Source: Bacteroidales bacterium UBA4788
GTDB taxonomy: Bacteria > Bacteroidota > Bacteroidia > Bacteroidales > VadinHA17
Direction of reading: 5' to 3'
Length of the DNA stretch: 29,284 nucleotides
Assembly (NCBI GenBank): GCA_002402965.1
Contig: DHGW01000054.1
Coordinates: 1 to 29,284 of the forward strand
Below, in pieces: positions 1-10,000 of the stretch (its first letter is position 1; every line of letters starts with the position of its first letter). A program made the position numbers and the translations under genes. The notes under the pieces were generated by a model. That model searched no databases. It had not been told where the DNA came from and saw only the letters and a list, made by a program, of their open reading frames with translations.

Positions 1-61
1 GCCTTCGTGGCCGTTTAACAATTTGCATTACAGACCGGCGAGGGTATGTAGTCAAAGGTTC

Positions 62-2593
62 ATGAAGAAATGGATCCTATATATTATTTCCGTAATACTA
101 TCGTTGAACGCCAATGGGCAGAACTGTTCAATTCTCTCCAAGGCTAACAACATCACCCCGGATAAGCTGTGTTCACCGGTGACCGCTACCTGGACCGTCA
201 GCTATACCGGTGTTAATGATGACGGATACCCGGTCAGCATCAGATTCGACTGGAATAATGGTAACATAGAAACGCTTCCTGCAGTTGAAATTGCTCCGGG
301 AGTATTCGAGGCCACCTCAATAAACACCTATACCTCCGCCGGCAATATATGCAACTATCATCCGCAGGCAACCCTGGTGGTAAACGGTGTTCTCTGCACC
401 TCATCATCACAGGAACAGATTGTGACCGTCTGGGATGATGATGATCACAACGGCGGTCACATGCACATAAACCCGGTAATCTATCCGATCTGCTTCGGCA
501 ACAGTGCAAACGTCCGTTTTCAGGATCTGACGCAGTTCAACTGTGTGCCTCCGCAGGAGAGGGACAACCCGAACGTAAACACACGGTGGATACAGTGGAT
601 TTACGGAACTGACATCACTATGACCGGAATCCCGGTAACAATTGACGGCCATTCCAGAACGTTCCCCTACAGTGACAATGTTATTGAGCTTACTGGCCCC
701 GTGACCGGATCAGGTGTCTGGTCTGACGTAATTTTTGTCGCTTCTGACAAACTTATAGGCCAGTATTTTGAGGTGACCCTCCGCAACTGGAACTATTGTA
801 ATCCTTATGATGACCCCACCATTCCCGGTGGTCCCCATGACAGGGTCAATGGCGACCACCTTCCGGTGGTTACCACTGCAAGGATACTGATCGTCCCGTA
901 TCCCGATGCCACAATTACCCCCGTTGATCCGATGTGTGCCAATGCGTCTTCCGTCACCCTGACGGCACACGATGCAGGCGGCACCTGGTCAGGCAGCGGG
1001 GTGACCGGAAATATATTCGATCCATCCCTGGCCGGTCCGGGAAACCATATCATCAGGTACGAGGTCACCAATGGTGACGGTTGCAGCGATGAGGACCAAA
1101 CGGTCATCACCGTTTATCCGGTTCCGGATGCCACTATAATTACCTCTGGGATTGTCTGTTCAACTGACCCGGTGATTGTCCTGCAGGCTCACGATCCGGG
1201 AGGTGTCTGGGCAGGCACAGGCGTCTCGGGGAATATCTTTTACCCTGCCGTTGCCGGTTCGGGCAATCACCGGATAACATACTCAATCACTGATGCCAAC
1301 GGCTGTATGGACGCTGATTCGACAATACTGACCGTTGCGACTCCTGATGCCACGATTACTCCTGTCGATACCCTCTGCGAGGACAGTCCTGCGGTTATTC
1401 TGACCGCCCATGACCTGGGAGGAGTCTGGTCCGGCCCTGGTGTAGTGGGTAACAGGTTCATCCCGGCGCTGGCAGGAGTGGGAAATCACATAATCAAGTA
1501 TGATATACTGAATACTGACTGCGCGGCTTCGGATACGGTGGTGATTACTGTGATGCCCTTGCCTTCAATAATAATCGATGCCCCCGGCACGGTATTCCTC
1601 AACGCTCCTCCTGCAGCGCTGACTGTGTATCCCACAGGCGGCACCTGGTCAGGGCCGGGCCTTACGGGTAACATGTTTGACCCTGCCGCAGCAGGTCTTG
1701 GATCTCACAGCCTTAGTTATACGATACCTCCTAAGAACTGGGGCTGCTCTGCAGAACAGAGCGTCCTCATTCAGGTTGTCATGCCACCCCTTCCTGTGGC
1801 TGATTTCGAAGGTGCAACATCCGGGTGTGCACCGCTGACGGTTCAGTTTATCAATAAAAGCCTTCACGGTGAGAGTTATACATGGGATTTTGGAGACAAA
1901 CAGTATTCGTCAGAGGAGAACCCTGTGCATACATATTTTGTTCCGGGAAATTATGTGGTAAAGCTGACTGTACACAACATCGCCGGAGAATCTGTCCACA
2001 ACGGGGTAATAACAGTTTATCAGAACCCGTCGGCAATATTTGACGCTTATCCCACCCATGTGGTAAACAATGAGCAGATAGTAATCTTCTACAGTTATTC
2101 ATACTACGCGGAATCATGGCTCTGGAGATTTGGTGACGGTCAGACCTCCACCGAGGAGAACCCTTACCACAAGTATGAGTCGCCGGGCTCATATACGGTA
2201 TCCCTGCTTGTTTCCACACAGTATGGGTGTGTCGATTCAGCTGTGATGGAGACACCGGTTATAGTGGAGTGGAAGACAGGCACCCTGAAATATCCAAATG
2301 CCTTCAGGTGGAACGGTACAGGCCCCACCGGCGGTGAATGGACTGATGGAGTCCATCCCTCCATGGACAATGTTTTCAGGCCATTTTTTAAGAACGTGCT
2401 TGAATACAAGCTTCAGGTCTTCAACAGGTGGGGTGTTCTGATCTATGAAAGCCATGATCTGAAGAGGGGCTGGGACGGCTATTTCGGGGACGGTAACCTG
2501 TCGCCGCAGGGTGTCTACGTCTGGAAAGCCACAGGCAGGTTTGCCGACGGCGAGTATTTTGACATGGTCGGGGATGTGACCTTCCTGCATTAG
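62..2593 (+). CDS. Secreted PKD/repeat protein with type IX (CHU_C, type B) sorting domain
   Basis: An 843-aa exported protein, probably cell-surface or adhesive. The frame is open back to the window edge and a TTG lies at 23, but the ATG at 62 begins a clear signal peptide (MKKWILYIISVILSLNANGQ), so I start there. After a roughly 280-residue N-terminal region with an acidic/His-rich patch (VWDDDDHNGGHMH) come four degenerate repeats of about 73 aa (residues 281-577). Each repeat carries GG[TV]W[SA]GxG, then GNxF and AGxG[NS]H. Two PKD domains follow (about 578-740; WDFGD and WRFGDGQTSTEENP motifs). The last 100 residues (VFNRWGVLIYESHD, WDGYF, SPQGVYVWK) match the CHU_C/gliding-motility C-terminal domain, a type IX secretion signal in Bacteroidetes. 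It ends 6 bp from the convergent neighbour. Export and sorting are well supported; the ligand or role is unknown. Confidence 0.88.
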   Translation: MKKWILYIISVILSLNANGQNCSILSKANNITPDKLCSPVTATWTVSYTGVNDDGYPVSIRFDWNNGNIETLPAVEIAPGVFEATSINTYTSAGNICNYHPQATLVVNGVLCTSSSQEQIVTVWDDDDHNGGHMHINPVIYPICFGNSANVRFQDLTQFNCVPPQERDNPNVNTRWIQWIYGTDITMTGIPVTIDGHSRTFPYSDNVIELTGPVTGSGVWSDVIFVASDKLIGQYFEVTLRNWNYCNPYDDPTIPGGPHDRVNGDHLPVVTTARILIVPYPDATITPVDPMCANASSVTLTAHDAGGTWSGSGVTGNIFDPSLAGPGNHIIRYEVTNGDGCSDEDQTVITVYPVPDATIITSGIVCSTDPVIVLQAHDPGGVWAGTGVSGNIFYPAVAGSGNHRITYSITDANGCMDADSTILTVATPDATITPVDTLCEDSPAVILTAHDLGGVWSGPGVVGNRFIPALAGVGNHIIKYDILNTDCAASDTVVITVMPLPSIIIDAPGTVFLNAPPAALTVYPTGGTWSGPGLTGNMFDPAAAGLGSHSLSYTIPPKNWGCSAEQSVLIQVVMPPLPVADFEGATSGCAPLTVQFINKSLHGESYTWDFGDKQYSSEENPVHTYFVPGNYVVKLTVHNIAGESVHNGVITVYQNPSAIFDAYPTHVVNNEQIVIFYSYSYYAESWLWRFGDGQTSTEENPYHKYESPGSYTVSLLVSTQYGCVDSAVMETPVIVEWKTGTLKYPNAFRWNGTGPTGGEWTDGVHPSMDNVFRPFFKNVLEYKLQVFNRWGVLIYESHDLKRGWDGYFGDGNLSPQGVYVWKATGRFADGEYFDMVGDVTFLH
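902..1792 (+). repeat. Four tandem ~73-aa coding repeats in the surface protein
   Basis: Units begin at about 902, 1124, 1343 and 1562. Three open with PDAT[I]I, the fourth with PSIII. Each contains GG[TV]WxGxG[VL]xGNxFxPxxAGxGxH and ends with a hydrophobic strand (VITVxP-like). The first three include a Cys pair typical of extracellular beta-sandwich repeats. The fourth has lost the first Cys and leads into the PKD domains. Divergence at DNA level suggests old duplications. Confidence 0.8.
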
Positions 2594-2599
2594 AGGTTA

Positions 2600-5548
2600 T
2601 CACTTTCCACGGCCGGGCTTCATTATCACACCCAGTTTCTTCTTACCGTCAATCATCACATTTAAAGGTTCAGAAAATCTGACATGCCTGAGCAGATCGT
2701 CTTCAAATACCGTTTCAGCCGTGGAGAGAAAATCATAATCGATGAAACCGTCGCCTGTAGATGGATTCACATTGAAATAACCCACCCTGAAGGCAGTGAG
2801 ATTCTGAAAGAAATGGGTGCCCTGGCTCGGATCAATCCGGTAGTTTTCAAGTCCCGACTCAACGATCACCCTGGCACCGGATATCTGCTGCCACTTAATA
2901 GGTATACCCCGCCACACGTCGGTTGAACCCCATCTTCCCGGGCCGATCAGTATGTAATTTGTATCTTCATTAATGAATCTTTCATTTATACGCTCAATCC
3001 TTTCAGCGATCTCCGGATTTTTGGAGGCCTCAAAATTATCGGTCCTGACATATACCACATCACGCAGACCTTCAATGGTTCCGTTTCCGAGGGCCAGGCC
3101 GGAAAAGACCACAGTGTCATCATGGGGAATATTCTCAAGCCTGAACTTGATGGTTTCGTAGTTTTCCACAATTGGCCTTATCTGCAAGAGATTGAAAGCT
3201 ACAGGTTTTTTCATGGAAGAGTCGATGTTCGCAGCGAACTCGATCTCAACCGGGTTATTAAGCTGCTGCTGTCCAATCTCAAGAACTCTCTTGAGGATAC
3301 CTGTTAACGGGAAGAGGTCATACTTGAGGATGTGTGCAAAGGTTATCACTTTCCTGCCTCCTTCAACCAGTTCGTCGCGAAGTATATCATCCTGGTAATC
3401 GTATGTGGAAGCGGCAAACTTAAGCGCACTGTCACCCCCGGCCTCACCGATGCTCAGTTTCAGGAGGTTGACCGAGTCGTCAGTGCTTGGAACGAAGCTT
3501 GAGGGGTTGAGGTCAAGAGAGTAAAATTCCTGCTGTGTTTCCTGCAATGCCATCCGTGTATCAGAGAGCTGGATGATCTTTCCAGGGTATTCCGGCGAGA
3601 ACCTGAGTGAGACGCCCCCGTCAACGATATATTTTCCCAGCCCATAGGCAAGGGTTACAAACCCCTCTTCATATTTTTCGGGTTCAATGGGATAAAAATT
3701 CACTGACCTTGCAACACCTGACAATGTCGGATAAAACCGGTTGCCGTACTGCTGTCCGCATACTTCCTGAAGGACAATGCCCATCTTTTCTTCCTCTATC
3801 TGGTTAGCGGTGGCCTTCATGTAGTTCTTGCTTCCTCTGTAAAATACAGAGGCATAGACACTTTTTATACCGACGCTGAGGAGTTCAAGCATGACAATTT
3901 CGTTCTCAGCCTTCGGGATCATATAGGTTGAATAGACTCCGGCAAACGGCTGGAAATGAGAATCTTCTAACAAGCTTGATGAGCGTATTGCAACCGGCCC
4001 GCTGATGATTGAGATGAAGACCAGGAGGTCTTTGTGGATTCTGAAGGGAAGCCTGGCTTTCAGGAATGCATCGAGTATCTCCCTGTCACCGGCATCAGAC
4101 AGGCCGATACCGTACAGGTTGTTTTCATCCATGAATTCGTCGAAGATATCGGTGGTCAGGACAACAGTGCGCGGAATTGATACCACTGAATCTGCAAAAC
4201 TGTCAGAGAGCTGATTTTGCTTGATGATATGATCCAGGAATGCCAAACCGCGGGCTTTTCCTCCCATCGAACCCTCGCCGATGCGTGTGAATGTCAGGTA
4301 TTCGTCGAAGTGTTCGCGGTAAAAATCGGCGATAACTCCGTGGCCTTTGCTGCGTCTGAAATTGGCAATGGTATCGAAAATGAACCTCCGGGCCTGGTCG
4401 AGGCTTGAGAAATCATCGAGGCTGATCTCTTTCAGGAACTCACCCAGGGAAAAGAGTGCCCGCGCGTAGAGCCATTTTGAAAGGTGGTTTCGCGAGAGAT
4501 GATACCTAAGTGACTCATCAGGAATTTCAAAAAGTTTGCGCTGGAAGGTCTGCAGATCGGAGATGCGGGCTATCTCTACCCCGGTTGCAGGATTCGTGAA
4601 GATAAAATCACCGAAGGAGAAGTTCTGTTTAAGGAGATGCTCCATTTTTTCGGCGAGGGTGATTGAGTTGCTGTCGAGGAATGCGTTGCCGTATTCAAGG
4701 GCTGTCTTTTCATTTTCAGTGTCCGCAGAATGAGCGATTATCGGAATGTTGGGGTCAAAATCCCTTATCTGCCTGAACAATTCACTGAATGTACCGCTCT
4801 TCCTGTTTTCCTTGCGGTACTGGTCGACATCGCTGATTACTCCCAGCAAATGAGTCTTGTGCTTTTCGAACATTTCCACCGCCTCCTTGTACCCGGTGGC
4901 CAGCAGGATCTTAGGTCTGCCTCGCATCTGCATCATCTTCTGATGTTCATTGAGGCCCTCGATCATATATTCCCGTGACTGTTCAAGGATGATTTTGTAA
5001 AGGTGGCGCAGGAAGACCGAGGCGAGCCTGACGGAGCTCTCGACAAGCAGGATTGCCTGCACCCCTTCGTGGCTGGCATCCTCATCGACGTTGAGTTTGT
5101 CCTCCACCAGGCTTATTATCGGCAGCAGCACATTGGTGTTTCCGAGCCAGTTGAAGACATAGTCAATGCAGCCCATCTCCTCACTGTCAAGTCTAACGGC
5201 CCTCTCCCTTGAAACGGGAGCGAGGATTACTATGGGTACCCGGGGCCAGCTCTTCTTTATTTGCAGCGAGAGGTCAAGCGGATCCATATCGCTGATACTC
5301 AGCATGTTTACGACAAGGTCAATATTGCCTTTCCCGAGTGCTGCCATTGCCTCCCCGGCGGAGGTAACATGAATGAATTGCGGAGGATAACGGAGATTGA
5401 ACGAGGCGTAATCATTGAAGACCTTCTCGTCAATCTTCCCGTCCTCCTCCATAATAAAGGCATCGTACCTGCTGCATATCAGCAGTACATACCTGACTCT
5501 CTTCAGCATCAGAAGCTCGAAGGAGGTCTCTCTGAAGATGTTTTTCAC
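2600..5548 (-). CDS. Receiver-like + PPDK-N (PEP/pyruvate-binding) ATP-grasp protein, 982 aa
   Basis: A cytosolic, probably signalling or regulatory protein, often annotated as PEP synthase but lacking that enzyme's catalytic parts. Domains by eye: residues 15-140, a degenerate receiver-like fold (no phospho-Asp in its LVVNM strand); about 165-310, a second receiver (ILLVESS strand, candidate phospho-Asp D240 in ISDVD, Ser in IIAHSAD); about 420-795, a PPDK N-terminal ATP-grasp domain with K431 (GSMGGKARG), R522 (VAIRSSSLLEDS), E770 (VEIEFA) and Q789 (LLQIRP); about 796-982, a C-terminal domain with GPGRWGS (869-875) and GTHFF (H912). No TSH phospho-His motif and no TIM barrel are present. 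The start is GTG, 3 nt after the gdhA stop. An ATG at 5509 (residue 14) is possible, but similarity to the 1557-aa paralogue extends upstream of it. Probably co-transcribed with gdhA. Substrate and role unknown. Confidence 0.85.
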   Translation of the reverse strand: MKNIFRETSFELLMLKRVRYVLLICSRYDAFIMEEDGKIDEKVFNDYASFNLRYPPQFIHVTSAGEAMAALGKGNIDLVVNMLSISDMDPLDLSLQIKKSWPRVPIVILAPVSRERAVRLDSEEMGCIDYVFNWLGNTNVLLPIISLVEDKLNVDEDASHEGVQAILLVESSVRLASVFLRHLYKIILEQSREYMIEGLNEHQKMMQMRGRPKILLATGYKEAVEMFEKHKTHLLGVISDVDQYRKENRKSGTFSELFRQIRDFDPNIPIIAHSADTENEKTALEYGNAFLDSNSITLAEKMEHLLKQNFSFGDFIFTNPATGVEIARISDLQTFQRKLFEIPDESLRYHLSRNHLSKWLYARALFSLGEFLKEISLDDFSSLDQARRFIFDTIANFRRSKGHGVIADFYREHFDEYLTFTRIGEGSMGGKARGLAFLDHIIKQNQLSDSFADSVVSIPRTVVLTTDIFDEFMDENNLYGIGLSDAGDREILDAFLKARLPFRIHKDLLVFISIISGPVAIRSSSLLEDSHFQPFAGVYSTYMIPKAENEIVMLELLSVGIKSVYASVFYRGSKNYMKATANQIEEEKMGIVLQEVCGQQYGNRFYPTLSGVARSVNFYPIEPEKYEEGFVTLAYGLGKYIVDGGVSLRFSPEYPGKIIQLSDTRMALQETQQEFYSLDLNPSSFVPSTDDSVNLLKLSIGEAGGDSALKFAASTYDYQDDILRDELVEGGRKVITFAHILKYDLFPLTGILKRVLEIGQQQLNNPVEIEFAANIDSSMKKPVAFNLLQIRPIVENYETIKFRLENIPHDDTVVFSGLALGNGTIEGLRDVVYVRTDNFEASKNPEIAERIERINERFINEDTNYILIGPGRWGSTDVWRGIPIKWQQISGARVIVESGLENYRIDPSQGTHFFQNLTAFRVGYFNVNPSTGDGFIDYDFLSTAETVFEDDLLRHVRFSEPLNVMIDGKKKLGVIMKPGRGK

Positions 5549-5551
5549 GGT

Positions 5552-6895
5552 CTACACGACTCCCTGGGCCAGCATGGCCTCAGCCACCTTGACGAATCCC
5601 CCGATATTGGCCCCGTCGACATAGTTGATGAACCCGTCCTGCCGGGTTCCGTACTTCACGCATGTGGCGTGTATCTCTTTCATGATCCTGTGAAGCCGGT
5701 TGTCAACTTCTTCGCGTGACCATGAGAGGCGCATGGAGTTTTGGGTCATCTCGAGTCCTGATGTAGATACACCTCCGGCATTTGCAGCCTTGCCCGGTCC
5801 GAACAGTATCTTGTGATGCAGGAAGATATTGACTGCATCGGGTGTGGAAGGCATGTTGGCACCTTCGGAGACAACGAAACAGCCATTCTTTACGAGTGTT
5901 TCGGCATCAGCACCGGAGATCTCATTCTGAGTGGCGGAAGGCAGTGCTACCTGGCAGGGTACATCCCACGGGGTGGATTTGCCATCTACATATGTGCATC
6001 CGTATTTCTCAGCATACTCTTTGATACGTCCTCTCCTGACATTCTTAAGGTTTTTAATGAAGGCAAGCTTCTCCTCGTTTATACCCTCAGGGTCATGAAT
6101 ATATCCGTTGGAATCGGACATGGTGACCACTTTGGCGCCCATCTGGATTGCCTTTTCAGCAGCAAACTGAGCAACGTTGCCAGACCCTGAGACGGTACAG
6201 ATCTTGCCTTTCAGGCTGTCACCCCTGGTATTGAGCATCTCTTCTGCGAAGTAAACCTGGCCGTAGCCGGTTGCCTCCAGCCTGATGAGGCTGCCGCCCC
6301 ATTCGAGACCCTTGCCGGTGAGTACACCCGTGAACTCATTGCGCAGTCTTTTGTACTGGCCGAAGAGGTAGCCTATTTCCCTTCCGCCCACGCCTATGTC
6401 TCCGGCAGGCACGTCAGTATCAGCACCTACATGCCTGAAGAGTTCACTCATGAAAGACTGGCAGAAGCGCATAACCTCGTTGTCGCTCTTTTCCTTCGGG
6501 TCAAAGTCTGATCCGCCTTTACCTCCGCCCATGGGAAGTGTGGTAAGGCTGTTCTTGAGAACCTGTTCGAAAGCAAGGAATTTCAGTATGCCCAGATTCA
6601 CGGTCGGATGGAATCTCAGCCCTCCCTTGTAAGGTCCGATGGCGCTGTTCATCTCAATCCGGTAGCCTTTGTTTATCTGGATCTCTCCCTTGTCATCGAC
6701 CCAGGGGACTCTGAAAAGGATTACCCTCTCAGGCTCGGCCATCCTCTCAAGGATCTTGGCTGACCTGTACTTGGGGTTTTCCAGTATAAACGGCATCAGT
6801 GACTCGGTCACTTCTCTCACGGCCTGGTGAAACTCGACTTCACCGGGGTTTTTGGCGATAATCCTCGCCATGAATTCATCAACGGGATTTGACAT
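5552..6895 (-). CDS. gdhA: NADP-type glutamate dehydrogenase
   Basis: Catalyses the reversible amination of 2-oxoglutarate with ammonium to L-glutamate in the cytosol. Starting at the ATG at 6895 (MSNPVDEFMARI) gives 447 aa, the usual length of hexameric NADP-type enzymes. An upstream in-frame ATG at 6967 would add 24 atypical, AT-rich residues and is more likely leader. Visible signatures are GPYKGGLRFH, PMGGGKGGSDFDP with catalytic Lys126, PAGDIGVGGREIG with Asp166, LTGKGLEWGGSLIR, the Rossmann GSGNVAQFA loop, and PGKAANAGGVSTSG near the C terminus. It is the first gene of a likely two-gene operon with the 982-aa ATP-grasp protein (3-nt gap) and is divergent from that protein's 1557-aa paralogue. 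NADP rather than NAD use is inferred from overall similarity to the 447-aa class, not proved. Confidence 0.97.
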   Translation of the reverse strand: MSNPVDEFMARIIAKNPGEVEFHQAVREVTESLMPFILENPKYRSAKILERMAEPERVILFRVPWVDDKGEIQINKGYRIEMNSAIGPYKGGLRFHPTVNLGILKFLAFEQVLKNSLTTLPMGGGKGGSDFDPKEKSDNEVMRFCQSFMSELFRHVGADTDVPAGDIGVGGREIGYLFGQYKRLRNEFTGVLTGKGLEWGGSLIRLEATGYGQVYFAEEMLNTRGDSLKGKICTVSGSGNVAQFAAEKAIQMGAKVVTMSDSNGYIHDPEGINEEKLAFIKNLKNVRRGRIKEYAEKYGCTYVDGKSTPWDVPCQVALPSATQNEISGADAETLVKNGCFVVSEGANMPSTPDAVNIFLHHKILFGPGKAANAGGVSTSGLEMTQNSMRLSWSREEVDNRLHRIMKEIHATCVKYGTRQDGFINYVDGANIGGFVKVAEAMLAQGVV

Positions 6896-7048
6896 GGAAG
6901 TAGGGGTTTTAAGATTAGTTGGTTTTCGGAAATTATGATTAAATTTCCATAATTCATGCATTACCACAAAATTTAATTGAGTTTTTTTTCAATATTCAAT
7001 ATAAATTGCATTTCTCTGGCTGGTAAAACAGAGATGAACTGATCTGGG
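6896..7048. promoter_or_regulatory. Divergent promoter region between gdhA and the 1557-aa sensor protein
   Basis: An AT-rich 153-bp gap between divergent starts. On the minus strand, TAAATTTTG (6967-6975) is a one-base-expanded version of the Bacteroidetes -7 box, with TTG at 6997-6999, 21 nt upstream. On the plus strand TAAATTGC (7002-7009) is a poor match, with TTG at 6977-6979. No clear operator dyad was seen. The two promoters would overlap, so both transcripts could be regulated together. Confidence 0.35.
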
Positions 7049-10000
7049 ATGGAGGATTTGTCAAAATTGCAGAAGGATATGCAGAAGCTTCTGGCTGAGA
7101 AGATACAGAGCCAGAAAGAACTGTCAATTATCTATGCCATTAATAAGATTATCAGCAAAAAGTATCCGGCAGGTCAGACACTATCAGAGATAATCAGGGA
7201 GATACCAAAAGCCTGGCAGTTTTCTGAATATGCTTATGCCAGGATAAAGTATGACGGCCACGAATACCGTCCTCCCAACTTCCGTGAGACACGGTGGATT
7301 CAGAAGCAGATTTTTGAGACCTGGGACAAAAAATGGGGAGCGATCGACGTATTTTACACAAAGCAGTTTCCGAAAGCCGATGAGGGACCATTCCTGCACG
7401 AAGAGAGACAGCTGCTGGAAAATATAGCCACAATAGTCAGCAATTACCTTAATTCACAACAGGCACCGGATATGACTGAGGAAGCCTATCAGGCTGCTGC
7501 AGTGACACTCGAGCGTACTAGGAAGATAAGCGAGGAAAAGAATATTGATGACGCGCTGTTCCAGATCTCCCGTAATATGCCGAATTCATGGCAGTTTCCT
7601 GACTATGCCGTTGCCCGTATAGTATATGACGGGAAGGAATATCTCAGTTCGGACAGGGACTACAGTGAACATGAATGGAGTCTTAAGGAGGAGTTCACTA
7701 CAATTGACCGGAAATCAGGCATCATAGAGTTCTATTATCTCAGGGGATTTCCTGCAACATACTGGGAGACCCACCAGGAGTCAGAAGAGGAACTACTGGG
7801 GAATATGGCCAACCTGATAACCGGGTTCCTGAATATTATAAAGGGGAATGAAATAAGGCAGCCTGCTGACAGGGAAGGGAGACAGAACGACGAGTCCAGG
7901 GCTGACAACCGTATCTTTTCGTGCATCAATGAGATTTCAAAGAGTCTGAGAAACGGTCATTCCATTGAAACCACACTCTCAGAGATCATTGAGTTGATCC
8001 CCATGGCATTCATGTTCCCCGAACAGATTGAATGCCGTATCACCTATGATAACGCTCACTACTCTTCAGCAGGGTACCGTGACTCTCCACACTATCTCGA
8101 AGCCCCCCTGAAGACCATCTCACCAAAGAGCGGAGCGGTCAGGATTATATTCGCAGGGGATACATCAAAGGCAGGGCCGGAGCCTTTCCTGGAGGAGGAG
8201 AAACAGTTCGCCGAGACACTGGCACTGCTGATCTCGGGATTCATTAACCTGATTCACGGTCTTGATTCGGTCATTAAGACTCAGGAAGGACTTAAGGAGA
8301 TCATTTACGAGAAGACCGAGCGCCTCAAGGAGCTATCGTGCATTAACCAGACAACTTCAATACTGCAGTCTGAGAAGTCGGTAGAAAATGCACTGAAGCG
8401 CATTGTTTACATATTGCCCGATGCCTGGCAGTACCCCGAACACACTGTCTCCAGGATCAATTTTGACGGCAAGGAATACATGTCGCCCGGTTTCATAGTA
8501 ACAAAATGGCGTCAGAGACAGCCCTTCCTGACCATAGATGACAGGTTTGGTGAGGTTGAGATCTACTATACGAAGGAGTTTCCCGACGTTGATGAAGGGC
8601 CCTTCATGAAGGAGGAGAGAGACCTTATAAACAATATTGCCACGCTGATATGCAGTTACCTGAATACCGTTCAGGGTGAGGTTGCCATAAAGAAATACCG
8701 GTCAGAAGAGGAGCTGAAACAGAAGTATGAAGCGGCCAGGGACTTCCTGTTAAACAAACGGAAACTGCTGCAGAACTTCCTTGAAAAGAATAATTATGAC
8801 CGTGATATTTTTCATGACCTGATGAAATTCAAAGTCAGGGAGATACTTATCATCTCTAACCTTTATGATGCATACAGCCTCGAGCGCGAAGGCAAATTTT
8901 CCGATTATATCCTTGGTGTCTATTACCAGCTGAACCTCACCTCAGTCCCGAGAATCACCGGGGTATCTTCATTTGAAGAGGCATTTGAAAAGCTCTACTC
9001 CAGGCACTTCGATCTTATTATAATCATGGTAGGGGTTGACAGGAAGACTCCGATGGAAATTGCCGCCAAGCTAAAATCACTCTACAAGTACATCCCTATT
9101 TACCTGTTGCTGAACAACAATCAGTATGTGGGATACTTTCAGGGTGAGCAGAGAAGGGCCAGCCTGATAGACAATGTCTTCGTCTGGAACGGTGACTCCA
9201 AGATCTTTTTTGCCATGGTAAAACAACTGGAGGATTATGTCAACGTCGACAATGACACCAAGGTTGGCTACAGCCGCATCATCCTGCTGGTGGAGGACTC
9301 GGCAAAATACTACTCGCGCTACATCCCGCTGCTGTATCATTGCGTCATGGAACAGACAAGGCGCATCATTGAGGATGTGAGCACGATGGATGAGCTTTAC
9401 AAGGTGCTTCGGCTGAGGGTAAGGCCGAAAATTCTGATGGCATCAAATTATGAGGAGGCGATACAGATATTCGATAAATACAAGGAGTTCTTCCTCTGCC
9501 TGATAACAGACATCAAGTTTGAAAAGAATTCAAAGTTCGATGAAAAGGCAGGGTTCGAACTGGTGAGATACGTCAAGTCAGAGATACCCGACCTGCCAAC
9601 CATCATCCAGTCGTCAGACCGTACCAACGAGTTGATGGCCAAAGATCTCAACTGCGTATTTATATACAAGAATTCCGACACTCTTGCCCAGGATATCAAA
9701 AACTTCATAAGTTTTAATCTGGGATTCGGTGATTTCATTTACCAGGATGAGACCGGTAAGGCTATCGGTACGGCCAAGAACATGAATGAGTTCGAGCAGC
9801 AGTTGCAGTCTATTCCTACGGAGACATTGCTCTATCACGCCAGCCGGAATCACTTTTCACTCTGGCTTACTGCCAGGGGTGAGATACAGCTTGCCAGGGA
9901 GATAGCCCCCAAGAAGATTAGCGACTTCAATGATCCGGAAGCTCTTCGTGATTACCTGGTGAGAATTGTTAAACAACTCAAGTTCGAGAAGAACAAGGGC

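Noticed and set aside
902..1792. Regular repeats as a possible CRISPR or DNA-level satellite
   Set aside because: The period is about 219-231 bp, in frame, conserved at protein rather than DNA level, with no short identical repeats or unique spacers.
2600..5548. Annotating the 982-aa protein (and its paralogue) as phosphoenolpyruvate synthase
   Set aside because: Only the N-terminal ATP-grasp part is present. The phospho-His TSH motif and the PEP/pyruvate barrel are missing, so the enzyme name would mislead.
5261..5719. 152-aa plus-strand frame over the gdhA / ATP-grasp gene junction
   Set aside because: It is fully antisense to two well-supported genes and has no recognisable motif.
6896..6967. 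Longer gdhA start adding 24 residues
   Set aside because: The added stretch is AT-rich leader with unusual composition; the downstream ATG gives the standard 447 aa.
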